From NCBI RefSeq assembly GCF_000455125.1, contig NZ_AUWR01000012.1, positions 1 through 64,000 of the forward strand: DNA of 64,000 nt, given 5' to 3'. Both the position numbers and the translations under genes were made by a program. The notes beneath the pieces were generated by a model. It was not told the DNA's origin. It saw only the letters and a program-made list of their open reading frames with translations, and did not search any database. This DNA is from Mycobacterium sp. UM_WGJ (GTDB lineage Bacteria > Actinomycetota > Actinomycetes > Mycobacteriales > Mycobacteriaceae). This document shows, in pieces, positions 28,646-38,471 of the stretch (positions are counted from its first letter, which is position 1; the number at the start of each line of letters is the position of its first letter).

Positions 28646-29494
28646 GTGGCAAAACCCTGGCATGTCGGTGTTGTTGCGATGGCCGTTGCGGTGCTCGGCG
28701 CCTGCACCAGCCATGTTCACGAGGCGTCGGCCGAACCGGTGGACTGCGCCGTGGTCAAGTGTGTGGCGCTGACCTTCGACGACGGTCCCTCGCCCTACAC
28801 CGACCGGCTGTTGGGGATCTTGAACGACGCCGGTGCGCGCTCCACGTTCTTCCTGATCGGCAACAAGGTGGCGGCCGACCCGGCGGGCGCCAAGCGGATC
28901 GCCGATGCCGGCATGGAGATCGGCAGTCATACCTGGGAACACCCGAACATGACCACGATCCCGGCTGCGGATGTGCCCGCGCAGTTCTCCAAGGCCACCG
29001 ACGCGATCCGCGCCGCCACCGGGGTCACGCCGACGTTGTGGCGCCCACCCGGCGGGCTCACCGACGCGGCGGTCAACGCGCGGGCCGCCGAGGCCGGACA
29101 GGCCGCGATCCTGTGGGACGTCATCCCGTTCGACTGGATCAACGACGCCGACACCAATGCCAGCCGCTACATGCTGATGACCCAGATCAAGCCAGGGTCG
29201 GTGGTGTTGTTCCACGACACCTACTCGTCCACGGTGGATCTGGTCTACCAGTTCCTGCCGGTGCTCAAAGCCAATGGTTACCACGTGGTGACGGTCAGCC
29301 AGTTGCTCGGCCCGCGCGCGCCGGGCAGCGTCTACGGGAGCCGGGAGAACGGCCCGCCGGTCAACGAGCTGCAGGACATTCCGCCCGCCGACATCCCCGG
29401 ACTGCCGGCGACGCCGTCGCCACCGCCGATGCCGAACCTCCCGATCACCGACATTGCCGGGGCGAATTCCGGGGGCCCCAACAACGGGGCGTGA
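28646..29494 (+). CDS. Lipoprotein polysaccharide deacetylase (NodB domain)
   Basis: This 282-aa protein has a signal peptide ending in the lipobox LGAC (Cys near residue 20), so it is probably a lipid-anchored envelope protein. The NodB domain shows motif 1 LTFDDGPS with the catalytic Asp pair, motif 2 SHTWEHP with the zinc histidines and motif 3 LWRPPGG. It should remove N-acetyl groups from cell-wall sugars, possibly peptidoglycan. The C-terminal 50 residues are Pro-rich. The position matches M. tuberculosis Rv1096. Confidence 0.9.
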   Translation: MAKPWHVGVVAMAVAVLGACTSHVHEASAEPVDCAVVKCVALTFDDGPSPYTDRLLGILNDAGARSTFFLIGNKVAADPAGAKRIADAGMEIGSHTWEHPNMTTIPAADVPAQFSKATDAIRAATGVTPTLWRPPGGLTDAAVNARAAEAGQAAILWDVIPFDWINDADTNASRYMLMTQIKPGSVVLFHDTYSSTVDLVYQFLPVLKANGYHVVTVSQLLGPRAPGSVYGSRENGPPVNELQDIPPADIPGLPATPSPPPMPNLPITDIAGANSGGPNNGA

Positions 29495-29502
29495 GGCGGG
29501 CG

Positions 29503-30183
29503 CTACGGCCCTTCTGGGGGCGCCAGAGACATCAATGCGTTGTCGTACTCGTGTCTTTCCGGCAGTACGGGAGCGCTGAGTGCGCGAAACCGCGCCGCCA
29601 GTAGCTCAGCCAGTGTCCTGAGCTTCATGTTTGTTCGCTGGGAAAGCCAGCGCAGCAACTCGAACGAAGCAGCGTCTTCGAGTCCATAGACCACAGCGAG
29701 CATGCCTTTGGCCTGCTCGATCACGGCTCGCTGGTCCACAATGGCGCCAACATCTTCTGAGATGCGGTCCTGATATGCCGCTGCGGCGGGGGTGACATCG
29801 ATATAGAAACCCTCGGTGCCGACCACTGCGCCCCGGTCGTCGCGCATCAGGTCGCCGACCACAGTGATCTGGTGGGTGCGACCTGCGGTGTCGATCATGC
29901 GGTGACGGGTGCTGAAGGCAGCCCGCGTGCGGCGGGTGTCCTCCAGTGCGCCGAAGACGTGATCGACATCGTCGGGGTGCTTGTGCGACAACACCTGCGC
30001 CGTTGTGGGGTTCGGCATCTCGCCGGGTGCGTAGCCGTGCATCTGCTGCACTTCCGGTGACCATTCCCAGCGCTCTTGGTCGATGAAGAACTGGAATCGG
30101 CCGACGGTATGCGCCTGGCCGCCCGTGAGTGCTTGGTCGAGTTCGGAGTCGTGTTCCGTACCGCCTAAACCATCCGGCTGCAT
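29503..30183 (-). CDS. PAS-ANTAR domain RNA-binding regulator
   Basis: This 226-aa protein has an N-terminal PAS domain (about residues 25-140, with FFIDQERWEWSPEVQQMHG and HPDDVDHVF) and a C-terminal ANTAR domain (about residues 150-210, with RAVIEQAKGML and AFELLRWLSQ-like helices). ANTAR domains bind paired hairpins in nascent RNA and act as antiterminators. The PAS domain presumably senses a ligand or redox state directly, since no kinase is nearby. I start at ATG 30183; the frame is open to 30222. Confidence 0.88.
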   Translation of the reverse strand: MQPDGLGGTEHDSELDQALTGGQAHTVGRFQFFIDQERWEWSPEVQQMHGYAPGEMPNPTTAQVLSHKHPDDVDHVFGALEDTRRTRAAFSTRHRMIDTAGRTHQITVVGDLMRDDRGAVVGTEGFYIDVTPAAAAYQDRISEDVGAIVDQRAVIEQAKGMLAVVYGLEDAASFELLRWLSQRTNMKLRTLAELLAARFRALSAPVLPERHEYDNALMSLAPPEGP

Positions 30184-30257
30184 AAGTCGAAGAATAATTC
30201 CCGGGGGCCCGGGCGGCGACACATTGTGGCCGTGATGACGTTGTCACGCCACGGTTA

Positions 30258-30285
30258 TTGACACTTTGACACAAAAAGCTATTCT
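30258..30285 (+). promoter_or_regulatory. Promoter of the DUF2236-TetR operon
   Basis: TTGACA (30258-30263) and TATTCT (30280-30285) are separated by 16 nt. The -10 lies inside the palindrome at 30266-30294, so a bound repressor would block polymerase. Confidence 0.6.
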
Positions 30286-30294
30286 TTGTGTCAA
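30266..30294. promoter_or_regulatory. TetR-type operator palindrome
   Basis: Perfect 10-bp arms TTGACACAAA and TTTGTGTCAA are separated by 9 nt. An extra TTGACAC half-site at 30258-30264 precedes them. The palindrome covers the promoter of an operon whose second gene codes for a TetR regulator, so autoregulation is likely. Confidence 0.75.
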
Positions 30295-30314
30295 GCGAGC
30301 CGAGGAGGCCACAG

Positions 30315-31268
30315 ATGACGGCAGTGACCAGTCGCGTCACCAGCATCGCCCCTGCCGCTCGGGTTCGACCCGAGGTGATGGCCCAGTTCCGCAGGCATTC
30401 GGGCAGCGTGCTGTCGGGCTTGTTCGGCGCGGCGGCGTTCGACGAGGTGGCATTGGTGCCGGTGGCCGCCGCGGTGGACAAGACCGGGCGTTTTGAACGC
30501 AACTTCACCGACCGCGCTATTCGGAGCGGATTCTCTGCCCTGCTTGCCATCTGGGGAGACGCCGAGGACCGCGCCGCCGAAGGTGATCGCCTCAAGCGGT
30601 TGCACCGTGACGTGCACGGCCACGGCAAAGGCGACTTCGCCGACGTCCGCTACAGCGCGCTGAACCCCCGGTTGTGGAACTGGATTGCCGTCAGCGGCAT
30701 GTTCGTGACACTCAATTCGTTCACCCCGGTCACCGGCATCAATTGGAACGACGCCGAGCGGGAGGCGGCCTACCAGCAACTGGTCGAGGCATTCCGCGCC
30801 CTCGAGTTGCCCGGCAAGGCCGGCAAGTTCCCTGCGACCTACGCCGAGGCTGCCGAGTACTACGACCAGATGGTGCAGAGCGACCTGGCGGCCAACCCGT
30901 TCTTGGACCGGGTCACCGCCGGCCTGGGCAAGCTGCCGCTGCCGTCGGCGCTGCCCGCCCCGGTGCGGGCCGCAGCCGGTCCACTGTGGTCGGTGGTCAG
31001 CGCGGGGGCCGGTCGGGTGGTGAAGATCTGTTCGTTCGGGATCATGCATCCCGGGGTCCGGGACCTGACCGGCTTCCGGTGGCAGCCGCACCACGACGTC
31101 GAATTCAACTTCTACACTCAGCTGCTGCAGATGGCGTGGCGGGTGTTGCCCGATCGCGTGGTGCTGGTGCCGCTGGCGTACAACCGTCTGCAGTACGAGA
31201 AGCTGGTGAAGATGCACCGCTCGGTCGCGCTGGAATCCTTTGCGCCGGCCGGCTGCCCGATGGGATGA
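30315..31268 (+). CDS. DUF2236 / MpaB-type haem oxygenase family protein
   Basis: This 317-aa protein belongs to the DUF2236 family, which includes the latex-clearing rubber oxygenases and fungal MpaB. Family features are the RLKRLHRDVHG segment with conserved His, NWIAVSGMF and the later YYDQMVQSD region. Members are haem-dependent oxygenases or hydrolases; mycobacteria carry several with unknown substrates. A GAGGAGG ribosome site lies upstream of ATG 30315. It is first in an operon with the TetR regulator, 13 nt apart. Confidence 0.85.
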   Translation: MTAVTSRVTSIAPAARVRPEVMAQFRRHSGSVLSGLFGAAAFDEVALVPVAAAVDKTGRFERNFTDRAIRSGFSALLAIWGDAEDRAAEGDRLKRLHRDVHGHGKGDFADVRYSALNPRLWNWIAVSGMFVTLNSFTPVTGINWNDAEREAAYQQLVEAFRALELPGKAGKFPATYAEAAEYYDQMVQSDLAANPFLDRVTAGLGKLPLPSALPAPVRAAAGPLWSVVSAGAGRVVKICSFGIMHPGVRDLTGFRWQPHHDVEFNFYTQLLQMAWRVLPDRVVLVPLAYNRLQYEKLVKMHRSVALESFAPAGCPMG

Positions 31269-31281
31269 CACACTGGTGCCG

Positions 31282-31869
31282 ATGACATCGCGACGCAGCA
31301 CCGCGAGCCCCGCCGAGCAAGAGGCGGCCATCCTCAAAGCGGCCGCCGAAGAAGTCGGGCTGGTCGGGGTGGGGCGCGCCAGTCTCGATGTCATCGCCCG
31401 CCAGGCGGGGGTCAGCCGCAGCACCTTGTATCGGCGCTTCCCGACTCGGGACGTCCTAATCACCGAGCTGGGCCGCCAGGCCTTCGACAATGCGATGGTT
31501 CAGCTGCGCACCGTCGCGGTGGACTCCGGGCCGAAAAACGCCGCGGTTGCGGCGTTTCGTGCCGGGTTGCGGCTACTCACCACCGATCCCGTCGTGCGGA
31601 AGCTGCTCCGGCTTGACGCCGGTGTCCCGACGATGGCCGGGGTGTACCAGGAGGCCGAAGCGTTTCTGGCCAGCGCGTCGGCTGCGATGGCCAAGGCACT
31701 GCGTGCCGCCGGGGCCAGCATGCCCGACGCCGACTTGGTGGCTGCCGCCGAGTTGCATGTGCGCCTGGCCGCGTCGATTGCCCAGGTGTCGACACCGGTG
31801 CTCGACCCGGGTGATGACGAAGCGGTCAGTGCCTATGCGAAGAGGTTTCTGGCACCGCTGGTCTGGTAG
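31282..31869 (+). CDS. TetR-family transcriptional regulator
   Basis: This 195-aa protein has an N-terminal helix-turn-helix (about residues 12-58) with SLDVIARQAGVSRSTLYRRF and a helical ligand-binding C-terminus. It follows the DUF2236 gene by 13 nt, and the operon promoter lies within a 10-9-10 palindrome that is its probable operator. The ligand is likely the oxygenase substrate or a product, but nothing indicates which. Its last 44 nt overlap the convergent MFS gene. Confidence 0.9.
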   Translation: MTSRRSTASPAEQEAAILKAAAEEVGLVGVGRASLDVIARQAGVSRSTLYRRFPTRDVLITELGRQAFDNAMVQLRTVAVDSGPKNAAVAAFRAGLRLLTTDPVVRKLLRLDAGVPTMAGVYQEAEAFLASASAAMAKALRAAGASMPDADLVAAAELHVRLAASIAQVSTPVLDPGDDEAVSAYAKRFLAPLVW

Positions 31870-33169
31870 GGGTGGAACCCAGTCGGAGAACGACCCCGGC
31901 CGAGGCCAGCGAGAATGCCCCGACCACCCACAGTGCGGCTTTGCCGTCGCCGGTCAGATCGGTCAGCCAACCCGTGACGTAGGGACCACCGAAACCGCTG
32001 ATGTTGCCCAGCGAGTTGATCAACGCGATGCCACCGGCGGCCGCCGTCCCGGTGAGGAACGTCGAGGGCAGCGCCCAGAAGACCGGCATGGCGCACATGA
32101 TCGAACACGTCGTCACGGTGATCGCGACCATCGCCAGGTACGGGTTGGCCATATACAGCGCCGCCGGAACACTGATCCCGCCGGCGATCGCCGGGATCGC
32201 CACGTGCCAGACGCGCTCTCCGGTCCGGTCGGCGTGGCGAGCCCAGGGCACCATCACGATCGCTGCGATGGCGTAGGGAATGGCGGTCACCAGGCCGCGC
32301 CCGATGATGCTCAGGTGGCTGCCGTACTGCTGCTGGAATCCGGCGATAATGGTCGGCAGGAAAAACCCAACGGCGTACAGCCCGTAGACGATCCCGAAGT
32401 AGACGAACGCCAGGCCCAGGATTCTCGGGTGGCTGAGCGCCTTGCACAGCGGCCAGTGCTGACCGGCCTCGGCCGCCGCACGCTCGTCGGCCAAGGTCGA
32501 TTCCAGCCATTGCCGCTCGTCGGCGTCGAGCCAATCGGCTTGAGCCGGGCGATCGGTCAGGTACAGCCAGCAGACGAACGCCAGCACAATGGCCGGCAGC
32601 CCCTCGACAAGGAACATGAAGCGCCATCCGGCCAAGCCGAAAACACCGTGGCCCCAATCGATGACGAGTGCAGACAGGGTGGAGCCGATGGCCGTCGACA
32701 CCGGCACCGACACCATGAACAGCGAGACCGCCCGGGATCGGTGCTGCTGCGGGAACCAGAACGTGAGGTACAGGATGATGCCCGGGAAGAAGCCGGCTTC
32801 GGCTACGCCCAGCATAAACCGCAGTGCAATAAGCGTAGCCGCGTTGGGCGCGAAAGCGATTGCGGTGCTGACGATTCCCCAGGTCAACATGATGCGGGCC
32901 AGCCAGCGTCGACCGCCGAACTTATGCAGCGCGATGTTGCTGGGTATCTCCAGCAACAGGTAGCCGAAGAAGAAGATCCCCGATGCGAACCCGAACGTGG
33001 TGGCGGACAGGCCGAGTTCGGCGTTCATCCCGTTGGGCCCGGCGAAACTGATATTGACCCGGTCCAGGTAGTTGACGAAGAACAGCAGCGCCAGGAACGG
33101 GATGAGCCGACGAGAGACTTTGGTCAGTGTCGCCCGGCCCAGCGCAGCCAGGGCGGGGTCAGGGTTCAT
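31826..33169 (-). CDS. MFS transporter, anion:cation symporter (ACS) family
   Basis: This 447-aa protein has 12 predicted helices. The N-terminal helix carries NYLDRVNISFA, a hallmark of the ACS family that moves organic anions such as phthalate, tartrate or glucarate. The loop IALHKFGGRRWLAR fits the MFS loop 2-3 motif. It lies 16 nt downstream of fumC and could be cotranscribed with glpX and fumC, which would fit uptake of a carboxylate. Substrate is unknown. It overlaps the TetR gene by 44 nt tail to tail. Confidence 0.87.
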   Translation of the reverse strand: MNPDPALAALGRATLTKVSRRLIPFLALLFFVNYLDRVNISFAGPNGMNAELGLSATTFGFASGIFFFGYLLLEIPSNIALHKFGGRRWLARIMLTWGIVSTAIAFAPNAATLIALRFMLGVAEAGFFPGIILYLTFWFPQQHRSRAVSLFMVSVPVSTAIGSTLSALVIDWGHGVFGLAGWRFMFLVEGLPAIVLAFVCWLYLTDRPAQADWLDADERQWLESTLADERAAAEAGQHWPLCKALSHPRILGLAFVYFGIVYGLYAVGFFLPTIIAGFQQQYGSHLSIIGRGLVTAIPYAIAAIVMVPWARHADRTGERVWHVAIPAIAGGISVPAALYMANPYLAMVAITVTTCSIMCAMPVFWALPSTFLTGTAAAGGIALINSLGNISGFGGPYVTGWLTDLTGDGKAALWVVGAFSLASAGVVLRLGSTPTRPAVPETSSHRH

Positions 33170-33185
33170 CCGCGGCTTTGGCGGA

Positions 33186-34580
33186 TCAGTCCTTCACCTT
33201 GGCCATGGCCAGCACGTCGAGGCGGCGGTCCAGCTCGGCCTCGGACAGCTTGTCGCCGATCAGGCCGCGGTCGATCACCGTCTGGCGGATCGTCTTGCGC
33301 TCCTTGAGGGCCTGCTTGGCCACCGCGGCGGCCTCTTCGTAGCCGATCGCGGAGTTCAGCGGCGTCACGATCGACGGGCTGGACTCGGCCAGTTCGCGCA
33401 GGTGCTCCTCGTTGGCGACCAACCCGACGATGCAGCGCTCCGCGAACAGGCGCGAGACGTTGGACAGCAGCGTGAAGGACTCCAGCATGTTGCGGGCCAT
33501 CATCGGGATGTAGACGTTGAGCTCGAAGGCGCCGTTGCCGCCGCCCCAGGCGATGGCCGCGTCGTTGCCGATCACCTGCGCCGCCACCTGGGTGACCGCT
33601 TCGGGCAGAACGGGGTTCACCTTGCCCGGCATGATCGAGCTGCCCGGCTGCAGGTCGGGCAGCTGAATCTCGGCCAGGCCGGTCAGCGGACCCGAACCCA
33701 TCCAGCGGATGTCGTTGGCGATCTTGGTCAGCGAGACCGCGATGGTGCGCAGCGCACCGGATGCCTCGACCAGGCCGTCGCGCGCGGCCTGGGCCTCGAA
33801 CGAGTTGGCCGCGGTCCGCAACTCGGTGATGCCGGTCTCGGCGACCAGCACCTCGACCACCTTGGCGCCGAAGCCGTCCGGGGCGTTCAGTCCGGTGCCG
33901 ACGGCGGTGCCGCCGATGGCCAGCTCACCGAGCCTCGGAAGGCACCCGCGCACCCTTTCCATGCCCGCCTCTATCTGGCGGGCGTAGCCGGAGAACTCCT
34001 GACCCAGGGTGACCGGGACGGCATCCATCAGGTGGGTACGGCCCGACTTCACCACGGTGCGCCACTGCGCGGCCTTGGCGGCCAGCGCGTCGTGCAGCAC
34101 CTGCAGCGACGGAATCAGGTGGCGCACTGCGGCTTCGGTGGCCGCGATGTGGGTGGCGGTCGGGAAGGTGTCGTTGGACGACTGCGACATGTTCACGTCG
34201 TCGTTGGGGTGTACCGTCACGCCATTGGCGGCGGCGATCGAAGCGATCACCTCATTGGTGTTCATGTTCGAGCTGGTGCCCGAGCCGGTCTGGAACACGT
34301 CGATGGGGAACTGGTCGTCGTGCTTGCCGTCGGCGATCTCGGCGGCAGCGGCCTTGATGGCGGCGGCCTTCTCCGGGGCCAGCAGACCCAGGTCGGCGTT
34401 CACCTGCGCACACGCGCTCTTGAGCAGGCCCAGCGCCCGGATCTGGGTGCGTTCCAGGCCGCGCCCGGAAATCGGGAAGTTCTCCACCGCGCGCTGGGTC
34501 TGGGCGCGCCACAACGCGGTCACCGGCACCCGGACCTCGCCCATGGTGTCGTGTTCGATGCGGTATTCGATCTCGCTCAT
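33186..34580 (-). CDS. fumC: Fumarate hydratase class II
   Basis: This 464-aa enzyme interconverts fumarate and malate in the TCA cycle. The superfamily signature [11 protein letters not shown] with its catalytic Ser loop is intact. [10 protein letters not shown] and [13 protein letters not shown] (His/Ser region) are also present. Length is standard for the iron-independent tetrameric class. It lies 24 nt downstream of glpX on the same strand, as in M. tuberculosis Rv1098c-Rv1099c. Confidence 0.96.
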   Translation of the reverse strand: MSEIEYRIEHDTMGEVRVPVTALWRAQTQRAVENFPISGRGLERTQIRALGLLKSACAQVNADLGLLAPEKAAAIKAAAAEIADGKHDDQFPIDVFQTGSGTSSNMNTNEVIASIAAANGVTVHPNDDVNMSQSSNDTFPTATHIAATEAAVRHLIPSLQVLHDALAAKAAQWRTVVKSGRTHLMDAVPVTLGQEFSGYARQIEAGMERVRGCLPRLGELAIGGTAVGTGLNAPDGFGAKVVEVLVAETGITELRTAANSFEAQAARDGLVEASGALRTIAVSLTKIANDIRWMGSGPLTGLAEIQLPDLQPGSSIMPGKVNPVLPEAVTQVAAQVIGNDAAIAWGGGNGAFELNVYIPMMARNMLESFTLLSNVSRLFAERCIVGLVANEEHLRELAESSPSIVTPLNSAIGYEEAAAVAKQALKERKTIRQTVIDRGLIGDKLSEAELDRRLDVLAMAKVKD

Positions 34581-34604
34581 AGCTGTTAGGTCCTCGCTTG
34601 ACGG

Positions 34605-35645
34605 TCAGGGCAGGGGGTAGGCGGCGTGGGAGTCGCCGGTGAAGTCGACGGCCGAGTACTCGTTGAGCTTCGACAGCCGGTGATAGGCCTCGATCATCCG
34701 GACGGTGCCGGACTTGGAGCGCATCACGATCGACTGGGTGGTGCAGCCGCCGGGGTAGTAGCGAACCCCCTTGAGAAGGTCGCCGTCGGTGACGCCGGTG
34801 GCACAGAAGAAGACGTTCTCGCCGGAGACCAGATCCTCGGTGGTCAGCACCGCGTCCAGGTCGTAGCCGGCGTCGATGGCCTTTTGTCGTTCGGCGTCAT
34901 CGGTGGGCGCCAGCTGGGCCTGGATCGCTCCGCCCATACAGCGGATTGCTGCGGCGGCGATGATGCCCTCGGGGGTGCCGCCGATCCCGGCAAGCATGTC
35001 GGTGCCCGAGTCGGGCCGGCACGCCGAGATGGCGCCGGCGACGTCGCCGTCGGTGATCAGCCGGATGCGGGCGCCGGTGGCCCGTGCGTCGGCGATCAGC
35101 TGGGCGTGCCGGGGCCGGTCCAGGATGCACACCGTCATGTCCCGAGCGGACAGTCCCTTGACCTTGGCCACCGCGGCAATGTTGTCCGCGATCGGCTTGG
35201 TGATGTCCAGGACGTCAGCGGCCTCGGGGCCAACGGCGATCTTGTTCATGTAGAACACCGCCGACGGGTCGAACATCGCGCCGCGCTCGGCCACCGCCAG
35301 CACCGAGATCGCATTCGGCATGCCCTTGCTCATCAGGGTGGTGCCGTCGACCGGGTCGACGGCGAAGTCGCAGTCGGGGCCGTCGCCGTTGCCCACCTCT
35401 TCGCCGTTGTAGAGCATCGGCGCGTGGTCCTTCTCGCCCTCGCCGATCACCACGACGCCGCGCATGGACACCGAGTTCACCAGTTCGCGCATCGCGTCGA
35501 CGGCGGCGCCGTCGCCGCCCTCCTTGTCTCCGCGTCCCACCCAGCGGCCGGATGCCATGGCACCGGCCTCGGTCACCCGCACCAGCTCCAAGGCCAGGTT
35601 GCGGTCTGGGGCTTCGCGTCGCGTGGGTCCCGTCATGCCAGTCAC
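34605..35645 (-). CDS. glpX: Fructose-1,6-bisphosphatase class II
   Basis: This 346-aa enzyme dephosphorylates fructose 1,6-bisphosphate and is the gluconeogenic FBPase of mycobacteria. Metal and substrate motifs are [27 protein letters not shown] and [10 protein letters not shown] place the start at GTG 35645, 9 nt after a -10-like GAGAAT; ATG 35636 is the alternative and shortens the protein by three residues. It is first in the glpX-fumC unit and divergent from the DUF4245 gene. Confidence 0.93.
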   Translation of the reverse strand: MTGMTGPTRREAPDRNLALELVRVTEAGAMASGRWVGRGDKEGGDGAAVDAMRELVNSVSMRGVVVIGEGEKDHAPMLYNGEEVGNGDGPDCDFAVDPVDGTTLMSKGMPNAISVLAVAERGAMFDPSAVFYMNKIAVGPEAADVLDITKPIADNIAAVAKVKGLSARDMTVCILDRPRHAQLIADARATGARIRLITDGDVAGAISACRPDSGTDMLAGIGGTPEGIIAAAAIRCMGGAIQAQLAPTDDAERQKAIDAGYDLDAVLTTEDLVSGENVFFCATGVTDGDLLKGVRYYPGGCTTQSIVMRSKSGTVRMIEAYHRLSKLNEYSAVDFTGDSHAAYPLP

Positions 35646-35701
35646 GGCTGTTGATTCTCCCAGAGCCGGATCCGCACTGTTGAGCTGGGATACTGGCTCC
35701 C

Positions 35702-36331
35702 GTGACCAACGAGCCCCAGCCGGCGCCCAAGCCTGCCAAACCACGTATTTTGCAGGACTGGCGCGACATGTTCTGGTCGATCGTGCCGCTGGTTATAGCC
35801 TGCGTTGCGCTGGCCGGTCTGGCCGGGACGTGCGCTTTTCGGCCGGGCGGGATCACCGCCGGGCCGGTGCCGTCCTACGACGCCGCCGCGGCGCTCAAGG
35901 CCGATGCGCAGACCCTGGGCTTCCCGGTCCGATTGCCGCAGCTTCCTGAGGGCTGGCAGCCCAACTCCGGCACCCGCGGCAGCATCACCGACGGGCGCAG
36001 CGACGCTGACGGACAGCGGCTGCGCGCGGTCACCTCGCGGGTGGGCTACGTCAGCCCGACCGGGATGTACGTCAGCCTGACCCAGAGCAACGCCGACGAG
36101 GTCCCGCTGGTCGCCTCCATCAGCCCCGGACTGCGCCCGACCGGGAGCGAAGACGTCGACGGCACCCGCTGGGTGGTGTACCAGGGCGACGGCGACCCGG
36201 TCTGGACCACCCGGTTGGCCGGTAAGGCCGGGGCGGCGCAGCTGGCGATCTCCGGCGCGGGCGGCCCGGAGCTGTTCCGGACGATGGCGGCGGCCGTGCA
36301 GTCGCAGCCGCCGCTGCCAGCGACCCGCTAA
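35702..36331 (+). CDS. DUF4245 single-pass membrane protein
   Basis: This 209-aa protein has a cytoplasmic basic/proline N-terminus, one transmembrane helix (about residues 24-46) and an extracytoplasmic domain with the DUF4245 features PEGWQPNS and [14 protein letters not shown]. It corresponds by position to M. tuberculosis Rv1100. Function is unknown. GTG 35702 follows a -10-like GATACT by 8 nt. The stop codons of this gene and the convergent permease overlap by 4 nt. Confidence 0.88.
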   Translation: MTNEPQPAPKPAKPRILQDWRDMFWSIVPLVIACVALAGLAGTCAFRPGGITAGPVPSYDAAAALKADAQTLGFPVRLPQLPEGWQPNSGTRGSITDGRSDADGQRLRAVTSRVGYVSPTGMYVSLTQSNADEVPLVASISPGLRPTGSEDVDGTRWVVYQGDGDPVWTTRLAGKAGAAQLAISGAGGPELFRTMAAAVQSQPPLPATR

Positions 36332-37416
36332 CCGTCTGCGAGCAGTTCCTCGCTCGTCTCCTCGCCGGAGAACGCCGCCAGGTAGACGTCGATGGTGGTG
36401 ACGATGATGATCATCAGCACCGGACCGATCACGATGCCCCAGAAGCCGAACATGGCGATCCCGGCGAAAACGGCGAGCAGCATCAGCGCCGAATTGAGCC
36501 GGGCGTCGCGCGGCACCAGCACCGGGCGCAGGAAGTTGTCAATGTTGGTCACCACGATCAGGTGGAAGAAGAACACGAACAGCCCGCCGATGACGTTGCC
36601 GAACAGCGCCATGCCGATGCCGAACGGCATGGTCACGATGCCCCCGCCGAGCGGGATGATCGACAGCGCGGTCAGCAGGATCGCGAAGATGAAGAACGCC
36701 TGGTGAAATCCGCCGATGTAGATGGAGGCGGCTCCGGCCACTCCCTGACAGAACGCGATGACGAACTGCCCGCCGACCGTGCCGCGCACCATCGAGCCCA
36801 TCTTGGCCAGGTACAGATCGGTCACCTCGGCGCCGAGCGGGTTGAGCCGTCGGATCAGGGTGTGCAGCTCCTCGCGGTGGGTCAGCAGCGCCAGGAACAC
36901 GTACAAGAAGATGATCGCCGAGGTGACCGCGCCGACCACTCCACCGACGGCGCCCTGCAACACGTGTAGCAGCAGCTCGCCGCCCTTCTGCGCCACGTTC
37001 ACCATGGCTCCGCGCAGCGTTTCCATGGTCACCTCGACGTGCACGAACGGCACCTTGGCCAGCGCGCCGTTGACGAACTTCAGCACCTTGTCGCCCAGCG
37101 CGTTGGTATCGGTGGCCTGCACCCATTCGGCGACCTCGCCAACAGTGCGGGAGATCTGCGCGACGGCCAGAAAGACCGATAGCCCGACCGGGACGATCAC
37201 GGCGACCAGGGCCGCCAACAGGGTCCCGGTGGCCGCGAGTCCGGTGGACACCCGCCGGTTGAGTAGCCGGAACAACGGAGTGAACAGGTAGGCGCCGACT
37301 GCGGCCACCACGATCAGCACGAAGTAGGTGCGCAGGAAATAAGCGCCGAACATCAGCGCGATCACGGTGAAGACCGCCAGTGCCCGTCGTTGGGCGGGGG
37401 TGAATTCGTGGTTCAT
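36328..37416 (-). CDS. AI-2E family (UPF0118/PerM-like) membrane permease
   Basis: This 362-aa protein has about eight hydrophobic segments with a central amphipathic region (about residues 95-150). It ends with the family segment LRPVLVPRDARLNSALMLLA. AI-2E family members export small molecules or act as Na+/H+ antiporters; AI-2 itself is not expected here. It matches M. tuberculosis Rv1101c. The start overlaps the stop of the epimerase gene by 4 nt, so the two are coupled. Confidence 0.87.
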   Translation of the reverse strand: MNHEFTPAQRRALAVFTVIALMFGAYFLRTYFVLIVVAAVGAYLFTPLFRLLNRRVSTGLAATGTLLAALVAVIVPVGLSVFLAVAQISRTVGEVAEWVQATDTNALGDKVLKFVNGALAKVPFVHVEVTMETLRGAMVNVAQKGGELLLHVLQGAVGGVVGAVTSAIIFLYVFLALLTHREELHTLIRRLNPLGAEVTDLYLAKMGSMVRGTVGGQFVIAFCQGVAGAASIYIGGFHQAFFIFAILLTALSIIPLGGGIVTMPFGIGMALFGNVIGGLFVFFFHLIVVTNIDNFLRPVLVPRDARLNSALMLLAVFAGIAMFGFWGIVIGPVLMIIIVTTIDVYLAAFSGEETSEELLADG

Positions 37417-38471
37417 GGGCGTGGGTTACTCCATCTGTCGGTGATGGCCTGCCACGGATCGGCGAACCGCTGGCCGGTGCGGTGGTAGGGGGAGCGGGTG
37501 CGCAGCACGGCGCGGGCCAGGGGAGCGATCGCCCGCAGCAGGTAGCGCTGCGCGCCGGCTCCGGCCGCGATCTCGGCCAGCATGTCCGGCCAGGAGTGGT
37601 GCTGAAAGCCCAGGGCCTCCTGGGCGCGGCTGGAGTCCATCCAGTCGGTGTTGAACCAGCCCTCGTCGCGGCCGGGATCGCCGGGCAGGCCGGCGGGCAG
37701 ACCATTGACCAACCCCATGGCAGCGGCCGTCGCCGGCGCGACGTCGCCCTGAACCTGCCGGTGCGAGTCGTCTCCGCCGATCAGCAGGGTTTCCCCGATC
37801 ACGGGCGCGGTGGTGGCGGCGACGAACGCGGCTGCGACGTCACGCACATCGACGGTCTGAAGCCTGCCGTCGGTGGGGAGCAGCTGCTCGAAATACAAGT
37901 TGTCGAGCTTCATGTAGGAACCCGGGTCGACGGTGAGCACCCCGCCCAACCGCAGGATGACCCAATCCAGTTGCGAGGCGCGCACCAACTGCTCGGCCTG
38001 CAGTTTCTGGTCGCCGTAGACGTCGGCGGGGTTGGTCGGGGTGTCGGCGGTCAGCACGCCAGAGACGGTGTGGGGGTTGCGCGACCCGTACACCGCGATG
38101 CTGGAGGCCTGCACGAATCGGGGTGACCTCCCCGGTTCGGTCGCGGCGGCGGCCGCCGCCAACAGATGCCCGGTGGCCTCCACGTTGACGCGGCGCGCCA
38201 GGTCACGGCGCGTGTAGATGAACGGTGGGATCACCGCGGCCAGGTGGATGATCGCCGCGGGCCGGACAGCGTCGACCAGGGCGGCCACTGCGACCGAATC
38301 TGTCAGGTCGGCGTAGCGCACCTGCACCGCCGCCGGCAGGGCAGTGGCCGCCTTGCGGTTGGCCGGGATATCGAGGTCGGTGGCGACGACGGTGCGGCCG
38401 TCGGCCGCCAGCTGCCGTACCACCGCCGAACCGACCAGCCCGAAAGCGCCGGTGACGAGAACCGTGTCCAT
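37413..38471 (-). CDS. NAD-dependent epimerase/dehydratase family protein
   Basis: This 352-aa extended short-chain dehydrogenase has the NAD motif GAFGLVGSAV near the N-terminus, an acidic residue after beta-2 (TDLDI) that favours NAD, and the active-site YGDQK with Tyr and Lys near residues 151-155. It probably acts on a nucleotide sugar or a hydroxy-lipid. It overlaps the downstream permease gene by 4 nt. A GAGAGG ribosome site precedes ATG 38471. I do not recall this gene at the M. tuberculosis locus. The 38472-38716 gap holds no gene I can support. Confidence 0.85.
   Translation of the reverse strand: MDTVLVTGAFGLVGSAVVRQLAADGRTVVATDLDIPANRKAATALPAAVQVRYADLTDSVAVAALVDAVRPAAIIHLAAVIPPFIYTRRDLARRVNVEATGHLLAAAAAATEPGRSPRFVQASSIAVYGSRNPHTVSGVLTADTPTNPADVYGDQKLQAEQLVRASQLDWVILRLGGVLTVDPGSYMKLDNLYFEQLLPTDGRLQTVDVRDVAAAFVAATTAPVIGETLLIGGDDSHRQVQGDVAPATAAAMGLVNGLPAGLPGDPGRDEGWFNTDWMDSSRAQEALGFQHHSWPDMLAEIAAGAGAQRYLLRAIAPLARAVLRTRSPYHRTGQRFADPWQAITDRWSNPRP

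Noticed and set aside
31490-33307. 605-codon plus-strand frame opposite the MFS transporter
   Set aside because: It is highly polar and Gln/Arg-rich with no motif; the minus strand codes for a complete 12-helix transporter.
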